A program made the translations under genes and the position numbers. The notes beneath the pieces are model-generated. The model worked only from the letters and a program-made list of their open reading frames with translations. It was not told the DNA's origin and searched no databases. A DNA stretch of 6,379 nucleotides. Source: an uncultured Candidatus Melainabacteria bacterium (lineage in GTDB: Bacteria; Cyanobacteriota; Vampirovibrionia; Gastranaerophilales; Gastranaerophilaceae). Shown in pieces: positions 6,067-6,379 of the stretch. Each line of letters opens with the position of its first letter. Positions within the stretch are counted from its first letter, which is position 1. The DNA lies in the NCBI GenBank assembly GCA_946186335.1, contig CAMHMW010000102.1, forward strand, positions 1-6,379. Reading direction: 5' to 3'.

Positions 6067-6379
6067 ATGACACAACAATTAGAAAAGACACAGGAATCAA
6101 CCTCCTCACAAGCTCAGATTCGTAACGTTCGTATTCAGAAAATGAACAACCTGAGAGAAAGAGGATTAAACCCGTATCCGTACGGTTACGATAAAGATAT
6201 TACCGCACAGGAATTACAGGATAAATATAAAGATTTGCCTATCGGTGAAGAAATTGAAGATTCATATCATGTTGCAGGACGTGTTATGGCAAACCGCAAT
6301 ACAGGGATGTTTATTGACCTTGTTGACGCATCAGGTAAAATTCAGATTTTTTCACATAAAGAAAATCTGTCCGAAGATG
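6067..6379 (+). CDS. lysS: Lysyl-tRNA synthetase, class II, N-terminal part (cut by window edge)
   Basis: The first 104 codons are visible. The enzyme attaches lysine to tRNA-Lys in the cytoplasm using ATP. Residues 18-38 read 'IRNVRIQKMNNLRERGLNPYP', the typical LysRS entry helix and Gly-x-Asn-Pro-Tyr-Pro signature. Residues 68-95 ('HVAGRVMANRNTG', then 'DLVDASGKIQIF') are the start of the OB-fold anticodon-binding domain, which reads the UUU/CUU anticodon. The class II catalytic motifs lie beyond the window. The first 17 residues form a polar Gln/Ser/Thr tail. A cognate tRNA-Lys(CUU) gene lies about 630 bases upstream on the other strand. AspRS and AsnRS share the OB fold, but the NPYP region points to LysRS. 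Confidence 0.93.
   Translation, partial: MTQQLEKTQESTSSQAQIRNVRIQKMNNLRERGLNPYPYGYDKDITAQELQDKYKDLPIGEEIEDSYHVAGRVMANRNTGMFIDLVDASGKIQIFSHKENLSED

Noticed and set aside
6061..6069. GTG at 6061 as an alternative lysS start
   Set aside because: It is in frame but only 3 bases from AAGGA; the ATG at 6067 has proper spacing.

Overview
The window (about 35-40 % G+C by eye) comes from a low-GC bacterium with a two-membrane (diderm) envelope. It carries an AsmA-like envelope protein, an exported TPR/NHL protein, a tRNA gene without an encoded CCA end, and clear AGGAG/AAGGGG-type ribosome binding sites. Gut Gastranaerophilales (Melainabacteria/Vampirovibrionia) would fit this mix, but that placement is inference; the full LysRS or MalQ protein would decide it.

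Layout. Positions 1-2403 (+) hold the 3' part of a large AsmA-like gene whose start lies upstream of the window. Its product ends in a lysine/glutamate-rich helical stretch with an 11-residue rhythm and a Thr/Gln-rich tail. Seven bases later, converging on the minus strand, is a two-gene unit read right to left: a GH77 4-alpha-glucanotransferase (5123-3261), overlapping by 14 bases a secreted TPR plus NHL-repeat protein (3274-2411). Upstream of the glucanotransferase lies a 153-base GC-richer, hairpin-rich insert (5202-5354). It is bounded by a 28/29-base direct repeat that includes the last 16 bases of the adjacent tRNA-Lys(CUU) gene (5439-5367, minus). Beyond the tRNA are a strong hairpin terminator (5484-5526) and a small gene of unknown function (5859-5536, minus). 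A 207-base AT-rich divergent intergenic region follows, and then the first 104 codons of lysyl-tRNA synthetase (6067-6379, +), which runs off the right edge.

How it fits together. The AsmA-like protein probably acts in lipid or outer-membrane handling. The glucanotransferase remodels alpha-1,4-glucans in the cytoplasm, and its stop overlaps the start of an exported scaffold-like protein, an unexpected pairing. A tRNA-Lys gene and the enzyme that charges it lie within 630 bases of each other. The most unusual item is the tRNA-end-flanked insert, which looks like a miniature element or the scar of an integration at the tRNA 3' end. No complete new multi-gene defence or mobile system is visible.
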